This document shows, in pieces, positions 1 through 7,116 of a stretch of 18,512 bases of DNA. The notes beneath the pieces were generated by a model. That model did not search any database and had not been told where the DNA came from. It worked only from the letters and a program-made list of their open reading frames with translations. The stretch is from Candidatus Hydrogenedentota bacterium (lineage in GTDB: Bacteria; Hydrogenedentota; Hydrogenedentia; Hydrogenedentales; SLHB01). The stretch spans positions 1 through 18,512 of the forward strand of contig JAPLKX010000352.1 in assembly GCA_026387845.1 (NCBI GenBank). Direction: 5' to 3'. Position 1 is the first letter of the stretch. Each line of letters starts with the position of its first letter. Made by a program: the position numbers and the translations under genes.

Positions 1-2328
1 GCCGGGCTGGTGGCGGCCGTGCTGCCGGGCCTGATGAGCGCGCGGCTGGGGAGCGTGGGGCTGCTGGTGTTGGCGGCGGGCGCGCTGATGTGGCACGCGC
101 GGCATGCGGGGCCGGGCGGGGACGCGATCAGCCGGCTGGTGGACGTGGACGGGGTGCCCCGGGATTGCGCAATTGAAGGGGTCGTGCGGCTGCAGCACCT
201 GGAGAACGACAACCCCGATGAGTTGACGTGCGTCGTCGATGCCGGCGTGGTTGAACTGGGCGGAAAACGGTTAGCGGCGGCGGGCAGCGTGCGGCTGCGG
301 TGCAACAAGCCGGCGTGGACTGTGCACGCGGGAGAGCGGGTGCGCGCGCGCGGGAAGATTTCCGCGCGGTTCGGCTATCCCAACTTCGGCGTCCCCTCCA
401 TCGAGGCGTACTGGGCGCGGGAAGGGGTGTTTACGAGCCTGGCGGTTGAACGTGGCCGCGGGCGCGCGGCACTCGAGCGGTTGGCGCCGGCGCGGTGGTG
501 GTCGGGCGCGTATTGGATGTCGCGGTTAAGAAAAGCGGAGGCGGATCGGCTCGAGCAGGCGTTGCCGCCGGGGCCGCTGCCGTTTATCAAGGCGATTTGG
601 CTGGGTTACCGGGCATCGATGGCGCGGGACGAGTACCAGGATTACGTGAAGGCGGGGGTGGCGCATATCCTATCGGTTTCGGGGATTCACGCTTCGATCC
701 TGTTCGTCACGGTGGGTTTCTTTCTCCGCCTTCTCGTCAAGAACCGGCGGTGGTGGGCCCTGATCACGATGCTGGCCGTGTTGGTGTTCGCGCTGACCAC
801 GGGCCTCCGGCCCAGTGCGCTTCGCGCGGCGGTGATGATTGCCGTTGTGCTGGCGGCGCAAGTCGCGGGCAGAGAACCGGACTCGCCGTCGGCGCTGGGG
901 CTGTCGGCGCTGGTTCTGCTGGCATGGAACCCGGACACGCTGTTCGACACGGGGTTTCAGTTATCGTTCCTGAGCCTGGCGTCGATCCTGTTGTTTACGC
1001 CCGTTGTGGACAGTTATTGGCCACGGCACAAACGGGTTCGCAGGCGGTCGCGTCGGCTGCCCGGCGACCCGTGGCTGCCGGCGGTGGTTCGGAAACCGCT
1101 GTCGGTCTCTATTGCGGTGCAGATTCTACCGATGCCGGTGGTGAGTTCATCTTTTCATATTTTCCCGGCGGCGGGCGTGCTGGTGAATCTGGCCGTAATC
1201 CCGCTGAGCGCGGTGATGCTGTGGCTGACGTTTGTAACGCTGCTGGTGTCGCTGGTGTCGATGCAGTCCGCGTCGCTGTTTGGCCACGCGGTCTTGCCGC
1301 TGTATTGGACAACGGCCCTGATGGTCAAACTGGTGGCAAGCAGCGATTGGACGTGGCTGCGGATCACGAGCCCGACGCCGCCCGCGCTGCTGGCATTTTG
1401 GGGCATGGCGGGCTGCGTGCTGGCCGCAGGGGTGACGCGCCGGCCGGCCTGGCTGAAACCGGCGCTGGTATTGGGGGTGGCCGCGGTTGCGACGTGGCGC
1501 CTGTATATGCCGGAGGCGCGGGTGGATTTCCTCTGCGTCCGCAACGGCGACGCAATCGTGGTGACCTCGCCCGGCGGGCGGCTGATGCTGATTGACGGCG
1601 GGGACGCGGACGAGACATCGAGCAACGGCGAGGAGTGCGTGGCGCCGTTCCTGTGGGCGCACCACGTCCGGCGGCTCGATTATGTTGTGGTGACGCATTC
1701 CGACCGCGACCATCTCGGCGGCCTGTTCTACATTGTCGAGAACTTTGGCGTGGGCGAGGTGTGGTTGGCGCAAACGGCGGACCGGACACCGCTGGAGGTG
1801 CGGTTTGAGGGGCTTTGCGCGGAGCGTGGCGTACCGGTGCGGCGGGTATCTGCGGGCGACGCCATGCAACTCGGCGCGATGGCTGTGCGCGTGCTCCACC
1901 CGCCCTCAGGTTGGACGGACGGGCGCAGCGCCAATGAGAGCTCCGTCGTGCTGAGCGTTGAATACGAGGGGGCGCGGGTTCTCCTGACGGGGGACGTTGA
2001 AGAGGCGGGAGAGCGGCTGGTAGCCTGGGCGGATTGCAGGGCGGGCGTGATGAAGGCGCCCCACCACGGCTCGGGCACGTCCAGCGGGGTGGAGTTTCTC
2101 GATGCGGTCTCGGCGTCGGATTGCGTGGTAACGTGCGCGGGGCCGGCGTCGTCGCGGGTCAGTTTCGAAACGCTGAACCGATACACGGCGAACGGCTGCA
2201 GGGTTTGGCGTACGGACGTGCTGGGCGGGATCCGCGTGAACCTCGAGAAAAACCCGCCCAGAATCGAGAGCGTGAGAAGGCCTCCCGGCGAGAAGAGATC
2301 GGACGGATCGGACGGATCGGACGGATAA
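1..2328 (+). CDS. comEC: ComEC/Rec2-family DNA internalization protein (5' end cut by window)
   Basis: This is an inner-membrane channel protein that in competent bacteria passes single-stranded DNA into the cytoplasm. The reading frame is open from base 1 (AGL before a GTG at 10) and starts inside a hydrophobic segment, so the true N-terminus probably lies upstream. In order, it shows one or two N-terminal membrane segments, a soluble OB-fold-like region (about residues 40-180), a polytopic Competence domain (about 190-500, including HILSVSGIHASIL), and a C-terminal metallo-beta-lactamase-like domain. That last domain carries THSDRDHLGG (about residue 566), a VLLTGDVE strand and KAPHHGSG (about 688), typical of ComEC. 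The C-terminus ends in SDGSDGSDG, encoded by a 9-bp tandem repeat. It converges on the SDR gene. No other competence gene is visible, so natural transformation is an inference from the family only. Confidence 0.93.
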   Translation, partial: AGLVAAVLPGLMSARLGSVGLLVLAAGALMWHARHAGPGGDAISRLVDVDGVPRDCAIEGVVRLQHLENDNPDELTCVVDAGVVELGGKRLAAAGSVRLRCNKPAWTVHAGERVRARGKISARFGYPNFGVPSIEAYWAREGVFTSLAVERGRGRAALERLAPARWWSGAYWMSRLRKAEADRLEQALPPGPLPFIKAIWLGYRASMARDEYQDYVKAGVAHILSVSGIHASILFVTVGFFLRLLVKNRRWWALITMLAVLVFALTTGLRPSALRAAVMIAVVLAAQVAGREPDSPSALGLSALVLLAWNPDTLFDTGFQLSFLSLASILLFTPVVDSYWPRHKRVRRRSRRLPGDPWLPAVVRKPLSVSIAVQILPMPVVSSSFHIFPAAGVLVNLAVIPLSAVMLWLTFVTLLVSLVSMQSASLFGHAVLPLYWTTALMVKLVASSDWTWLRITSPTPPALLAFWGMAGCVLAAGVTRRPAWLKPALVLGVAAVATWRLYMPEARVDFLCVRNGDAIVVTSPGGRLMLIDGGDADETSSNGEECVAPFLWAHHVRRLDYVVVTHSDRDHLGGLFYIVENFGVGEVWLAQTADRTPLEVRFEGLCAERGVPVRRVSAGDAMQLGAMAVRVLHPPSGWTDGRSANESSVVLSVEYEGARVLLTGDVEEAGERLVAWADCRAGVMKAPHHGSGTSSGVEFLDAVSASDCVVTCAGPASSRVSFETLNRYTANGCRVWRTDVLGGIRVNLEKNPPRIESVRRPPGEKRSDGSDGSDG
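2298..2324. repeat. 9-bp tandem repeat ATCGGACGG, three copies
   Basis: Three perfect head-to-tail copies of ATCGGACGG occupy 2298-2324, and the following ATA completes the comEC stop codon TAA. Because the unit is a multiple of three, it reads as SDG repeats in frame. The GGAC core and 9-bp period recur in the repeats at 3370-3405 and 16459-16496. Confidence 0.85.
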
Positions 2329-2376
2329 CATTTTCAGGCTTCGGCGGTTTTCAGTGCGGCGAGGCGATTGAGAGCG

Positions 2377-2416
2377 AAAAGTGGGACACCCCGCACAAAA
2401 ACCGGGGGGCGTCCCA
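2377..2416 (-). terminator. Intrinsic terminator of the SDR gene
   Basis: Six bases after the SDR stop codon, the minus strand reads TGGGAC-GCCCCCCGG, a T-rich loop, then CGGGG-TGTCCCA. The outer stem is 2382-2387 with 2411-2416; the inner CCCCG/CGGGG pairing has a small bulge. The minus strand continues with ACTTTT (2377-2380 is AAAA on +), the expected short U tract. It sits between convergent genes and may also slow comEC transcription, but there is no U tract in the + direction. Confidence 0.65.
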
Positions 2417-2421
2417 ACGTA

Positions 2422-3267
2422 TCAGGCGGTGATTTCGTTGAATCGGTTGGCGATTTCCTGGGGTGTCCACAAGTCTCCGGCGGCGGTAGCGCCGTCGGTC
2501 ATTTTATATTTGAACTCGCGCATTTCCCGGCCCTGGATGGCGAAGAGCTTACCGGTGATGCCGGCAGCGAGATCGGAGGCGAGGAACACGACCAGCGGGC
2601 TGACCTGCTCGGGCCGCATCGAGTCGGGTATCATCGCGATGTCTTCGGTCAATCTGGTTTTTGCGAGCGGCACGATACAGTTGACGGTGATTTTGAACTT
2701 GGCCAGTTCGAGCGCGGTGACGCGTGTGAATCCGGCAATCCCGGCCTTGGCCGCGCCATAGTTGGACTGGCCGAAGTTGCCCACCAGGCCGGCAATCGAA
2801 CTGGTGTTGATGATCCTGCCGCCGGTGGCCGTGCCGTTGGTAACCTGCTCGGCCATTTGTCGCGCAGCCGCTTGGGTGACGGCAAATGTCCCTTTGAGGT
2901 GGACGTTGATGACGATATCCCACCAGCCTTCCTCCATTTTGAGCAGGGTTTTGTCGCGAAGGATGCCGGCGTTGTTGATGAGGATGTCGACGCGACCAAA
3001 GGCATTGATGGCCGCGGCGACGATGTTGTTTGCGCCGGCCATCGTGCCGACGCTGTCGTAGTTGGCCACAGCGTTGCCGCCGCCCGCTTTGATTTCCTCG
3101 ACGACTTTGTCGGCGGGGGCTTTTCCGCTCCCGGACCCGTCCCGTGCGCCGCCGAGATCATTGACGACTACCTTTGCGCCCTCTTTCGCCAGCGCGAGCG
3201 CGTGGCATCGTCCCAGCCCGCCGCCCGCACCCGTCACAATCGCCACTTTGCCATCGAGCAGACTCAT
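2422..3267 (-). CDS. SDR-family dehydrogenase, HSD17B4/MFE-2-like (3R)-3-hydroxyacyl-CoA dehydrogenase
   Basis: This is an NAD(P)-dependent short-chain dehydrogenase of 281 residues, probably cytosolic. It has the nucleotide-binding TGAGGGLG near residue 12, the NNAG motif, and the catalytic triad Ser157, Tyr170 and Lys174 within TSSIAG and SNYGAAKAG. The stretch VVVNDLGG, an Asp/Gly-rich loop, then ADKVVEEI and NAVANYDSV is characteristic of the N-terminal (3R)-hydroxyacyl-CoA dehydrogenase domain of peroxisomal multifunctional enzyme type 2, so a beta-oxidation or PHA-type hydroxyacyl-CoA substrate is likely. The MFE-2 hydratase (MaoC/hotdog) domain is absent, as in most bacterial single-domain homologues. 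The start is set by GGAGG seven bases before ATG 3267. It appears monocistronic, with its own promoter and terminator. The exact substrate is inferred. Confidence 0.9.
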   Translation of the reverse strand: MSLLDGKVAIVTGAGGGLGRCHALALAKEGAKVVVNDLGGARDGSGSGKAPADKVVEEIKAGGGNAVANYDSVGTMAGANNIVAAAINAFGRVDILINNAGILRDKTLLKMEEGWWDIVINVHLKGTFAVTQAAARQMAEQVTNGTATGGRIINTSSIAGLVGNFGQSNYGAAKAGIAGFTRVTALELAKFKITVNCIVPLAKTRLTEDIAMIPDSMRPEQVSPLVVFLASDLAAGITGKLFAIQGREMREFKYKMTDGATAAGDLWTPQEIANRFNEITA

Positions 3268-3311
3268 GGTAGTTCCTCCGCGGTTGTTCCTGTCATTACA
3301 GACTCAGGGAG

Positions 3312-3341
3312 AATATACGCGCTCTGAGGCGGGCGGTGCAA
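3312..3341 (-). promoter_or_regulatory. sigma70-like promoter of the SDR gene
   Basis: On the minus strand, TTGCAC (3336-3341) is followed after 18 bp by TATATT (3312-3317). Transcription would begin near 3305 and give a leader of about 38 nt before ATG 3267. Spacing and box match are good for a housekeeping promoter; there is no experimental support. Confidence 0.55.
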
Positions 3342-3369
3342 AGTGAGGGGGTTGGAAGCTGTTAACCAA

Positions 3370-3405
3370 GGGACGAAAGAGACAAAAGGGACATAAGGAA
3401 CCGCG
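3370..3405. repeat. Degenerate 9-bp-period GGGAC repeat
   Basis: Four successive 9-mers (GGGACGAAA, GAGACAAAA, GGGACATAA, GGAACCGCG) run from 3370 to 3405, between the SDR promoter and the end of the hydrolase gene. A weak CCGC-GATT-GCGG hairpin (3401-3412) followed by a pyrimidine-rich minus strand could help end hydrolase transcription, but the stem is only 4 bp. Its period and core match the repeats at 2298 and 16459. Confidence 0.6.
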
Positions 3406-3420
3406 ATTGCGGCGATGTAC

Positions 3421-5415
3421 TTACTTGGGGATTATGGGGAGTTCGAGGCGAGACGGATGGGTGGGATCGCGGAGTAGCGAGATTGTGGGGACGACGTTGC
3501 CGGGCGAGTCGGGCGAGTTGTTGGGGCAGAGCGCGGGGTGCAGTTCGTAAGTGGGAAAGTCTGCGCAGGCGACGCTCAACCGGATGCGCCGGCCCTTCCT
3601 GAACACCCAGGACGTGGGCTGGAGGTCAATCACCAACTCGATCTCGGCGCCGTTCGCGAAAATATTGGGGTTATAGTCCTGTTTTCTGAACCCGTGCCAG
3701 GGCAGGTCCGGGAGGACGTTTATTTTGGCGGCTTCGACATTGATCATGGCGTCATTGTCCGCGAGTGAAGCGAAACCCGCGCGGAGTTGGCCTTCGGTTA
3801 CGAGCAAGGCCTCGCCGCTTTCATCCACCTCTTCGAGGTAGACGTAGAAGTCGCCGTCACCGGCGGTTGATTTGAGCCACAGGCGGGCGATGGGATGGCC
3901 GGTGACTTCGGTGTCGTTTTCCATGGGCGCAGAAGTGTACACGAGGCATTTTTTGTCGTGCTCGGTGCGGATGGGCACGGTATCGGGCCTGTAGGCGCTG
4001 ATGCCAAGCGACCGGTTGGCCTTGTTCTCGGCGTACCGGCCGTCGTGGGCGTAATCGGCCTTGTACGTGTCCGTGCCGTCGCTGGATCTTGCCGGGCTGA
4101 GGCGGTGATCGCTGTCGATATACAGCGGCCGGACCTCCTGCCGTGCGAGCGGCCACTCGCGTTCGAACCGCCAGCCGCCGCCGTTCATGACGTAGATGCA
4201 GATGGGCGGCTCGAGGTCAATGCCGTTCTGGATGCCCTTGAGGTATCTGTCGTAAAACCGCAGGTGCTCGGCGAGGTACATGTCTTCGACGTTTTCCACG
4301 CCGAAATACTTCCAGAACGGGCCGGGGACGAAGTCGTGGTACGACGGCGCCACAACCAGCTTGGACGGATTGGCATCGGCCATCGTGCAGTACAGTTCAA
4401 ACGTGCCGCGCGCAAATGCGTCGAACCACCCACCCCAATGGTAGACGGGCACACGGGTGTTGCGGACACGCGGGACGCAGCCGCCGGGGCTGGCACTCTG
4501 GAGGGTGAACTTCAGCGGCGTGGCGGAATCGAGAAACAGGGACTCATGGGCCCATTTTTGGAAGTCGTAGTTGCCCTTGACATGTTCGAGCGTGGCGGCG
4601 TAGTAGACGTCGGACCGCTTGACGCCGTCGGCATAGGTTGGCGGGGTCTCGTCCAAGAACGATCCGTCCTTATCGGCATCGACGGGGATTTCGTCGGCGT
4701 AATCGCCATCGCCGTCTTCATCGTCCGCGGGCTTGGTTGGCAATGCCCCCGCATCGGGCTTGTATTCGTTTGCGCGCGTTACGTTGATGTAGGCGCTGAA
4801 CATTTCAAAAAAGCTTTGGGAGAAAATGCCGCCGGGCCGGACCTCGCCGGTGTAGCCGTCGAGCGGGATATACTCGGGCGCGATACATTTGAGACCGGGC
4901 GGGTTTCCGGCCGCGGTCGCCATCTGCGACCAGCCGAGGTAGGACGACCCTTTCATGCCGATGTTGCCGTCGCACCATGGCTGGGCGTGGATCCACCGGA
5001 CAACCTCGGCCCCGTCCTCGGCCAGCCTGGGCATGAAGTCCAGCAGCCAGCCCGAGGAACTCCCCGTGCCGCGCATGTCGGCGCGGACGAGGGCGTAGCC
5101 GTACGACAGGAAGAACCGGCCTTCTTTGGAGTCGGTCGCATCGGACACTTTGCCCGTGGCAGGGTCGACCGTCGAGCGCTGGTACGGGAGATACTCGAGG
5201 ATAACTGGGAACGCCTTCTTGTCCGGCCCACCCGCCGGCAGATGGACGTCGACGGCCAGCCGAACGCGGTCGGGCATCGGGACGTATTGCGAGAACGTCG
5301 TGAACGCTGCATAATCCGGCGTGCTGTACCCGGCGTACTCGAACGGTTTGCTCATTTGGTCCGCCGCCCCGGTCAAGCCGGAGATCACCACGGCCGCAAT
5401 CAGCCCCGTAAACAT
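3421..5415 (-). CDS. Exported CocE/NonD-family serine hydrolase (X-Pro dipeptidyl-peptidase S15 type)
   Basis: This is an alpha/beta-hydrolase of the CocE/NonD family, which cleaves esters, amides or acyl-peptide bonds. At 664 residues it is longer than cocaine esterase (574). The start chosen is ATG 5415, with GGAGG nine bases upstream, followed by a hydrophobic MFTGLIAAVVISGLTGAA signal peptide. The longer frame from 5472 would put a basic RRR-containing stretch ahead of the signal peptide. The triad is readable as Ser158 (GSSYLG), Asp332 (GGWFDAF) and His360 (SYHDF). The Asp-His spacing of 28 equals that of CocE (259/287), whereas Ser-Asp is 32 residues longer. An Asp-rich stretch of DEDGDGDY and DADKDGSF type near residues 225-270 accounts for the extra length. 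A jelly-roll PepX_C domain follows (about 430-660). It is divergently transcribed from the methyltransferase. The substrate is unknown. Confidence 0.88.
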   Translation of the reverse strand: MFTGLIAAVVISGLTGAADQMSKPFEYAGYSTPDYAAFTTFSQYVPMPDRVRLAVDVHLPAGGPDKKAFPVILEYLPYQRSTVDPATGKVSDATDSKEGRFFLSYGYALVRADMRGTGSSSGWLLDFMPRLAEDGAEVVRWIHAQPWCDGNIGMKGSSYLGWSQMATAAGNPPGLKCIAPEYIPLDGYTGEVRPGGIFSQSFFEMFSAYINVTRANEYKPDAGALPTKPADDEDGDGDYADEIPVDADKDGSFLDETPPTYADGVKRSDVYYAATLEHVKGNYDFQKWAHESLFLDSATPLKFTLQSASPGGCVPRVRNTRVPVYHWGGWFDAFARGTFELYCTMADANPSKLVVAPSYHDFVPGPFWKYFGVENVEDMYLAEHLRFYDRYLKGIQNGIDLEPPICIYVMNGGGWRFEREWPLARQEVRPLYIDSDHRLSPARSSDGTDTYKADYAHDGRYAENKANRSLGISAYRPDTVPIRTEHDKKCLVYTSAPMENDTEVTGHPIARLWLKSTAGDGDFYVYLEEVDESGEALLVTEGQLRAGFASLADNDAMINVEAAKINVLPDLPWHGFRKQDYNPNIFANGAEIELVIDLQPTSWVFRKGRRIRLSVACADFPTYELHPALCPNNSPDSPGNVVPTISLLRDPTHPSRLELPIIPK

Positions 5416-5439
5416 GAATCCGTCCCTCCGTCTTGAGCA

Positions 5440-5494
5440 CGCATAGGATATGCGCGTATAGGAAACGCGCATGATTGTACATCAATCGCGATTG
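5440..5494. promoter_or_regulatory. Candidate operator region between divergent hydrolase and methyltransferase genes
   Basis: The region holds two adjacent 15-bp direct repeats, 5441-5455 (GCATAGGATATGCGC) and 5456-5470 (GTATAGGAAACGCGC), identical at 12 of 15 positions. The first contains the dyad GCATA-GGA-TATGC; GCGCGT (5452-5457) also pairs with ACGCGC (5465-5470). A perfect 12-bp palindrome CAATCGCGATTG lies at 5483-5494, overlapping the -35 box of the methyltransferase promoter, and GATTG-N5-CAATC lies at 5473-5487. This looks like a binding region for one or more dimeric regulators controlling both genes. That role is inferred from position and symmetry. Confidence 0.4.
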
Positions 5495-5520
5495 CCAAAC
5501 CTTATCGCCGCTGCCATAAT
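5492..5520 (+). promoter_or_regulatory. sigma70-like promoter of the methyltransferase gene
   Basis: TTGCCA (5492-5497), a 17-bp spacer and CATAAT (5515-5520) match the consensus in 10 of 12 positions. The predicted transcription start, about 5527, lies downstream of the ATGs at 5471, 5519 and 5525. This supports ATG 5540 as the real start codon. Confidence 0.6.
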
Positions 5521-5539
5521 GGGGATGGAGGGACTTTTG

Positions 5540-6481
5540 ATGCCGGTCAGCACGTCGGTACATCTCACCCATTGCCTGGAGCGGATTTGTTCGATGCGCC
5601 CCCGATCCGTGCTGGATGTAGGATGCGGGTTTGGGCTGTGGGGTTTTTTGTGCCGGGAGTACCTGGACGTGTGGTGCGGGCGGGTCAGCCCCGCTCAGTG
5701 GCAAGTGCGCATCGACGGCATCGAAGTGTTCGAGCCGTATATCCAGGCCCATCAGCGTGCCGTGTATTCGAACATTCTTATCAAAGACGTGCGCGAGGCC
5801 GTAAAGCACATCGATGATTACGACTTGATTATCGCCGGCGATGTAATCGAACATCTCGACAAACCCGACGGCGAGGCCATGGTCGAGGCCCTCTACAACA
5901 AGGCGCGCAAGGCCCTGCTGATTAACATCCCGCTCGGTGACGGCTGGGATCATCCCGAGGCGCATGGCAATCCGGCGGAGCTTCACCGCAGCCGTTGGCA
6001 CCCCGACGACCTCGCGCAATACCCGAGCGAGTTTACGCGATTCAGCCTGCCGTGCGGCGATTATGGCGTGTTCTGGTGCTACAAGGATGCCGCGGCCGCG
6101 GTTCGGGTGGAGGGGCTGGCGTTAGCGGCCGAAATGCGGGAACGGCGCGGCGAGCCGGAATCGGCCTTGCGGTTCCTGCTTCAGGCACGCGACCTGGCGC
6201 CCGCCAGCCAATGTGCCGTGGTGCCGCTGGTGAATTTCCTGCTCGAACGCGGAAAGACCTACGAAGCGGTCGGCCATTTGCGGCGCGCCATCGAGGCGGA
6301 TTCGGCGGCGCATTGGGCGCGCCTTCTTCTGGCGCGGGTGATGGGGGCAACTTCCAGACACGCCGAGGCCAACGAAGAACTGCGGGTGCTCCTGGAACAG
6401 CCGGAAGTCCCCAAACACATTGCGGAAGCCGCAAATGAGCTTAGGGCAGTCATTGCAGCATTTTGCCTGAATAATCCTTGA
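5540..6481 (+). CDS. Class I SAM-dependent methyltransferase with C-terminal TPR-like helices
   Basis: This predicted 313-residue cytosolic methyltransferase starts at ATG 5540, because GGAGG lies eight bases upstream and the promoter at 5492-5520 would begin transcription after the earlier in-frame ATGs. Motif I is VLDVGCGFG (about residues 24-32). An acidic IDGIEVF strand follows, where SAM ribose binding is expected, and then IAGDVIEHLDK, the D-x-IEHL motif common in Rossmann methyltransferases. From about residue 190 the protein turns into helix pairs such as RRGEPESALRFLLQARDLAP and YEAVGHLRRAIEADSA, which look like two or three TPRs and suggest protein binding. The acceptor is unknown; similar proteins sit in polysaccharide clusters, but nothing here shows that. 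A new promoter for folK overlaps its stop codon, so it is probably a single-gene unit. Confidence 0.82.
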   Translation: MPVSTSVHLTHCLERICSMRPRSVLDVGCGFGLWGFLCREYLDVWCGRVSPAQWQVRIDGIEVFEPYIQAHQRAVYSNILIKDVREAVKHIDDYDLIIAGDVIEHLDKPDGEAMVEALYNKARKALLINIPLGDGWDHPEAHGNPAELHRSRWHPDDLAQYPSEFTRFSLPCGDYGVFWCYKDAAAAVRVEGLALAAEMRERRGEPESALRFLLQARDLAPASQCAVVPLVNFLLERGKTYEAVGHLRRAIEADSAAHWARLLLARVMGATSRHAEANEELRVLLEQPEVPKHIAEAANELRAVIAAFCLNNP

Positions 6482-6506
6482 ACTTATCACTATTCTGTGT
6501 TAGAGT
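6478..6506 (+). promoter_or_regulatory. Promoter of the folK-pan operon
   Basis: TTGAAC (6478-6483) and TAGAGT (6501-6506) are separated by 17 bp, giving a start near 6513 and a leader of about 40 nt. The -35 box overlaps the methyltransferase stop codon. In the leader, TCCGG (6531-6535) can pair with CCGGA (6542-6546), which covers part of the folK Shine-Dalgarno GGAG (6544-6547). Confidence 0.5.
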
Positions 6507-6551
6507 AGGAGTGGAAGCGGGCGAGGTATATCCGGCCGGAACCGGAGTAAG

Positions 6552-7088
6552 ATGAGGCAAGCGGAGCGCGTCTTCCTGAGCTTGGGCAGCAATTTGGGCG
6601 ACCGGATCGCCCATTTGGCGGAGGGGCTCAAACGGCTTGGAAAAACGCCGCGGGTGACCGTGGTGAACGCTTCGCACACATATGAGACTGAGCCGGCCGG
6701 GATAAAAAATCAGCCCGCGTTCTACAATATGGTCGCAGAGATCGAGACGGACCTCGAGCCGCTTGAACTCCTGAATGTGGCCAAGAAAATTGAATTAGAG
6801 TTGGGGCGGAAACCCACCGAACGGTGGGGGCCACGGACGATCGACATCGACATCGTCCTGTGGGGTAACCGGGTAAGCGAAACGGGGCGGCTGTCGCTGC
6901 CGCACAAGGAGTTTCGCGGGCGTGATTTCGTGCTGGCGCCGTTTGCCGAAATCGCGCCGGAGGTGGTTGATCCGGTTACCAGGCGCACGATACGCGACCT
7001 TGCCGCCCAGCCCCGACTCGAAGGCCAATGCATTTGTTGTGTCCTGAACCGCTCCGCTTGGAGCCCAGCAGGGACCGGGACGGACTGA
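6552..7088 (+). CDS. folK: 2-amino-4-hydroxy-6-hydroxymethyldihydropteridine pyrophosphokinase (HPPK)
   Basis: This cytosolic enzyme transfers pyrophosphate from ATP to 6-hydroxymethyl-dihydropterin in folate synthesis. It opens with FLSLGSNLGDR (residues 8-18), typical of HPPK, followed by YETEP and NQPAFYNMV. The signature RWGPRTIDIDIV (91-102) contains Asp98 and Asp100, which correspond to the two Mg-binding aspartates. LPHKEFRGRDFVLAPFAEIAP matches the conserved C-terminal part. At 178 residues it is slightly longer than E. coli FolK because of a short Cys-containing tail. The start is ATG 6552 with GGAG four bases upstream. It is first in an operon with panBCD, a common arrangement that fits the folate cofactor used by PanB. 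Confidence 0.96.
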   Translation: MRQAERVFLSLGSNLGDRIAHLAEGLKRLGKTPRVTVVNASHTYETEPAGIKNQPAFYNMVAEIETDLEPLELLNVAKKIELELGRKPTERWGPRTIDIDIVLWGNRVSETGRLSLPHKEFRGRDFVLAPFAEIAPEVVDPVTRRTIRDLAAQPRLEGQCICCVLNRSAWSPAGTGTD

Positions 7089-7099
7089 CGTCACGGTTC

Positions 7100-7116
7100 A
7101 GGAGGATCTCGCCATC
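7100..7116 (+). promoter_or_regulatory. Strong Shine-Dalgarno and ATC start codon of panB
   Basis: AGGAGG (7100-7105) is followed eight bases later by ATC (7114-7116). In the panB frame the ORF is open from 7048, after a TGA at 7045, and contains no ATG, GTG, TTG or CTG until GTG 7174, so ATC is the only codon correctly placed behind this ribosome-binding site. Confidence 0.65.

Noticed and set aside
495..1595. 366-aa ORF in another frame of comEC
   Set aside because: Gly/Ala/Arg-rich translation with no recognisable domain, fully inside comEC; a shadow of GC-rich coding DNA.
2368..3327. 319-aa ORF antisense to the SDR gene
   Set aside because: No domain recognised; the opposite strand encodes a complete SDR with catalytic residues, RBS, promoter and terminator.
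3895..5436. 513-aa ORF antisense to the hydrolase
   Set aside because: Val/Gly/Arg-rich composition without motifs; the minus strand carries an intact triad and signal peptide.
5416..5472. Hydrolase start at 5472 with 19 extra residues
   Set aside because: The extra residues are encoded by the 15-bp direct repeats and precede the signal peptide; GGAGG supports ATG 5415.
5471..5539. Methyltransferase start at ATG 5471 (336 residues) or ATG 5519/5525
   Set aside because: The promoter at 5492-5520 lies inside that stretch, and the only GGAGG with good spacing points to ATG 5540.
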